Source: JAHRVQ01 sp029941905 (GTDB taxonomy: Bacteria; Pseudomonadota; Gammaproteobacteria; Pseudomonadales; Azotimanducaceae). From it: a stretch of 64,000 bases of DNA. Made by a program: the position numbers and the translations under genes. The notes beneath the pieces were generated by a model. The model was not told the origin of the DNA, searched no databases, and saw nothing but the letters and a program-made list of their open reading frames with translations. This document shows, in pieces, positions 62,227-64,000 of this stretch (its first letter is position 1; each line of letters begins with the position of its first letter). The stretch is taken from the NCBI GenBank assembly GCA_029941905.1, contig JAPYTQ010000002.1, positions 167,853 to 231,852 on the forward strand, in the 5' to 3' direction.

Positions 62227-62429
62227 AGTGGAACAACTTTATTTGCACAAGGGCCTTTCTGGCCTTGACCGACTTCGTATTCTACCGCTTGACCGTCATT
62301 GAGAGTGGCAAAATCTCCACCACTTTGAATTTCCGAATGATGAACGAAGAGATCCTTACCCCCATCTTCTGGAGCAATAAAACCGAATCCTTTTGATGCG
62401 TCGAACCACTTTACTGTACCTTTACTCAT
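62223..62429 (-). CDS. Cold-shock domain protein (CspA family)
   Basis: A 68-residue single-OB-fold RNA chaperone. GTVKWFDASKGFGFI carries RNP1 and DLFVHHSEI carries RNP2. Start is the ATG at 62429 with AGAGGA upstream; a frame starting 14 codons earlier is not needed. It is convergent with the methyltransferase and their stop codons overlap by two bases. Confidence 0.94.
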   Translation of the reverse strand: MSKGTVKWFDASKGFGFIAPEDGGKDLFVHHSEIQSGGDFATLNDGQAVEYEVGQGQKGPCANKVVPL

Positions 62430-62703
62430 ACTAATTCCTCTAATTAATTGGTGAACTTCTTGGATTTTCACACATTTGACTTCACTGGATCAAATACATG
62501 CATGATATTTTAACCTACAGCCTATTTCTTCCGCCTGCGTCCGGTCCCAGGTTTCGACCGATATGTCTTCAAGTGGGCCTATGGCACCGCCTAGCGAGCC
62601 TCGCAACTTCTTCGCCGTCCGTGTCGTTGAGATCTCAGTATCGTCATTTTTGCACACAGTATTTGGTGAAAGGTTCCAAGTTCTCTCACTTTCAACGTAC
62701 TTT

Positions 62704-63690
62704 CTACTGATAGGCTTTTGGTGACATCCCTTCCCATCGCTTGAAGGCACGCGAGAAATTTGAAGGGTCGCTGAACCCCAGATTGTAGGCAATCTCCTTA
62801 ATGGAGTGGTTCCCGTGTTGCAGAAATTCTATAGCGAGTTGGTGCCGGGTTTCATCGATGATCTTCTTGACTGAACTATCTTGTTCATCCAGTCGTCGCT
62901 GCAGAGTGCGGGGAGCTAGATTCAGTTCTTCGGCGATATCATCACGACTGGGTTCGCCGTGTGCAAGGAGTCTGGCGACAATACTCCTGACCTGACTATC
63001 AACGTCATTTTCGTCCAGTCTGGCTAGGTAGGTCGTGATCACGTTATCCATGGCTATAGTCAATGAAGGGTTTGCGCCTCTTTGTTTTTGACTAACATCT
63101 GACGGACTGAACAAAATGATGTTCTCGTTACAGCCAAATTCGACCCTGCATCGATAAAAATCCAGGATTGGTGATGGGTCTGCTGGCTTGGTCCTCGTCA
63201 GCTGGACATTAATCGGGATGAGATCCTTGCCATAGGATATTCGGCACATGTGAATGCAAAAAACCAGAACGCCCTCATTCGCTTCCCTATGTCCGGTCTC
63301 AATAAGTTTCCCAATCAGTTGCCAAGAACCCTGGGCGCGTTCGAGATTGATTTCCACATTACTACTTAACATCCTGTGATACCGGACGAAACGGTCCAAA
63401 GCCTCTTTCAGGTTTCTGCTGGCTAACCACGCATACCCCATTGCATGTGCCATAGTAATATCATAGTAGTCCATGACTCGATAGATAATACATTCCTCAC
63501 CCGTCTCGCGTATGGCGATTTGCAATAAGCGGTTGGTTGCGTAGGCAGGGAATCTGGCATTTGGATCAAAGATGTCCTTGGAATCAAGCCCCGCACTTTT
63601 GAATATGGCCGGGGCATCCAGACCCGATGAATCCAGATAGTTGAACGTCGCCTGCGCCATCGTCGCCAGGGTTGAACGATGAATTGTCAT
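62704..63690 (-). CDS. AraC-family transcriptional regulator
   Basis: A 328-residue regulator. The N-terminal half resembles the arabinose-binding-like domain of OruR/ArgR-type members (FDPNARFPAYATNRLLQIAI). The C-terminal double helix-turn-helix reads PSRDDIAEELNLAPRTLQRR and IKEIAYNLGFSDPSNFSRAF. It should act as an activator of a nearby or distant pathway. The targets are unknown. Confidence 0.9.
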   Translation of the reverse strand: MTIHRSTLATMAQATFNYLDSSGLDAPAIFKSAGLDSKDIFDPNARFPAYATNRLLQIAIRETGEECIIYRVMDYYDITMAHAMGYAWLASRNLKEALDRFVRYHRMLSSNVEINLERAQGSWQLIGKLIETGHREANEGVLVFCIHMCRISYGKDLIPINVQLTRTKPADPSPILDFYRCRVEFGCNENIILFSPSDVSQKQRGANPSLTIAMDNVITTYLARLDENDVDSQVRSIVARLLAHGEPSRDDIAEELNLAPRTLQRRLDEQDSSVKKIIDETRHQLAIEFLQHGNHSIKEIAYNLGFSDPSNFSRAFKRWEGMSPKAYQ

Positions 63691-63875
63691 CGTGACACTA
63701 AGGGGAATGAGGACCTGGAGCTAGAAAGCACGGACTATATCTGCCGCGTAAGGATCATCGCTGTGCACTGGGCGAATCGAGTTGGAAATGACTGTATTTT
63801 GACTCGTAGTGACCATTTTATTTTTTTTATGGATTGTCAAATACTTCAAACCAACTCAAGTATGGAGACAATCAA

Positions 63876-63944
63876 ATGAACAAGGTACTAATCTTAACAT
63901 TTATTTTCGCAATTTCTCAGGGTGAAGTAATGGGGTCGAAGTAA
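63876..63944 (+). pseudogene. Gene start interrupted by repeats
   Basis: An ATG with a good binding site (GGAGA) opens MNKVLILTFIFAISQ, which looks like the start of a signal peptide. After about 15 codons the repeated GAAGTAATGGGGTCG begins, and the frame ends at codon 23. The original gene appears to have been cut by the repeat insertion. Confidence 0.45.
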
Positions 63945-63962
63945 TGGAAGTAATGGGGTCGG
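63924..63962. repeat. Short direct repeats at right edge
   Basis: GAAGTAATGGGGTCG occurs at 63924-63938 and again at 63947-63961, with a shorter GAAGTAATGG between; GGAGTAAATCTTG follows. Such runs often border repeat-associated mobile elements. The element itself would lie beyond the window. Confidence 0.5.
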
Positions 63963-64000
63963 AGGAAAGTGCCGGAGTAAATCTTGTTAATCGTCTATCG

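Noticed and set aside
62490..62792. 100-codon frame on the minus strand
   Set aside because: It overlaps the AraC gene end by about 90 bases, has no family features and irregular composition; I judge it a chance frame.
63679..63879. Plus-strand 66-codon frame after the AraC gene
   Set aside because: No family features, start inside the AraC gene, and cysteine-rich irregular composition; a chance frame.
1..64000. tRNA, rRNA, prophage or integrase genes
   Set aside because: None seen on either strand; only relics and small repeats suggest past mobility.

Overview
The window reads as a chromosomal segment of a gammaproteobacterium. The evidence is hrpA, the block dnaX-ybaB-recR-rnd-ycgL-ycgN (YcgL is essentially confined to Gammaproteobacteria), a psp locus with divergent pspF, and a periplasmic LigE-type ligase. 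A TonB receptor, a sterol-desaturase-like protein and a large acyl-CoA gene set fit a free-living aerobic heterotroph. A marine lineage is only a guess, and I cannot name a genus.

Layout. (1) 1-10.1 kb is a conserved minus-strand core: hrpA (runs off the left edge), a MoxR ATPase/VWA pair, a small membrane protein, ycgN, ycgL, rnd, recR, ybaB and dnaX. dnaX carries an A10 run exactly after its clamp-loader domains. (2) 10.2-15.8 kb holds a glycerophosphodiesterase, an acetyltransferase, and an extended phage-shock operon (pspA, pspB, a very long PspC, a DUF2807/Toast-rack-like protein, a membrane coiled-coil protein) facing pspF, with a candidate sigma-54 promoter between. (3) 15.8-25.3 kb contains a crotonase, a fused periplasmic chorismate mutase-cyclohexadienyl dehydratase, an epoxide-hydrolase-like protein, a flavin monooxygenase, a TonB-dependent receptor and a sterol-desaturase-like hydroxylase, followed by a VapBC-type pair whose toxin is frameshifted.

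(4) 26-51.4 kb is the most distinctive region: eight genes with ten family III (CaiB/BaiF) CoA-transferase domains, mixed with a crotonase, two amidohydrolases, an AMP-dependent acyl-CoA synthetase, a split ADP-forming acyl-CoA synthetase and two Nudix proteins. By my alignment by eye, six domains keep the catalytic Asp and four lack it. Every Asp-less domain is paired with an Asp-bearing one, twice as overlapping neighbour genes and twice as a fusion. This looks like a set of asymmetric CoA-transferases acting on acyl-CoA intermediates of an unidentified carboxylic acid pathway.

(5) 51.8-58.2 kb: a GST, a phytanoyl-CoA dioxygenase-like protein, a MATE exporter, and a three-gene minus-strand set (four-domain rhodanese, cupin, luciferase-like monooxygenase) that suggests organosulfur chemistry. 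(6) 58.3-64 kb is an eroded accessory zone: a transporter fragment, a CadC-like regulator, a decayed SGNH-hydrolase gene, a possible transposase remnant, a methyltransferase, a cold-shock protein, an AraC regulator, and a gene start cut off by short repeats at the right edge. I found no rRNA, tRNA or CRISPR array.
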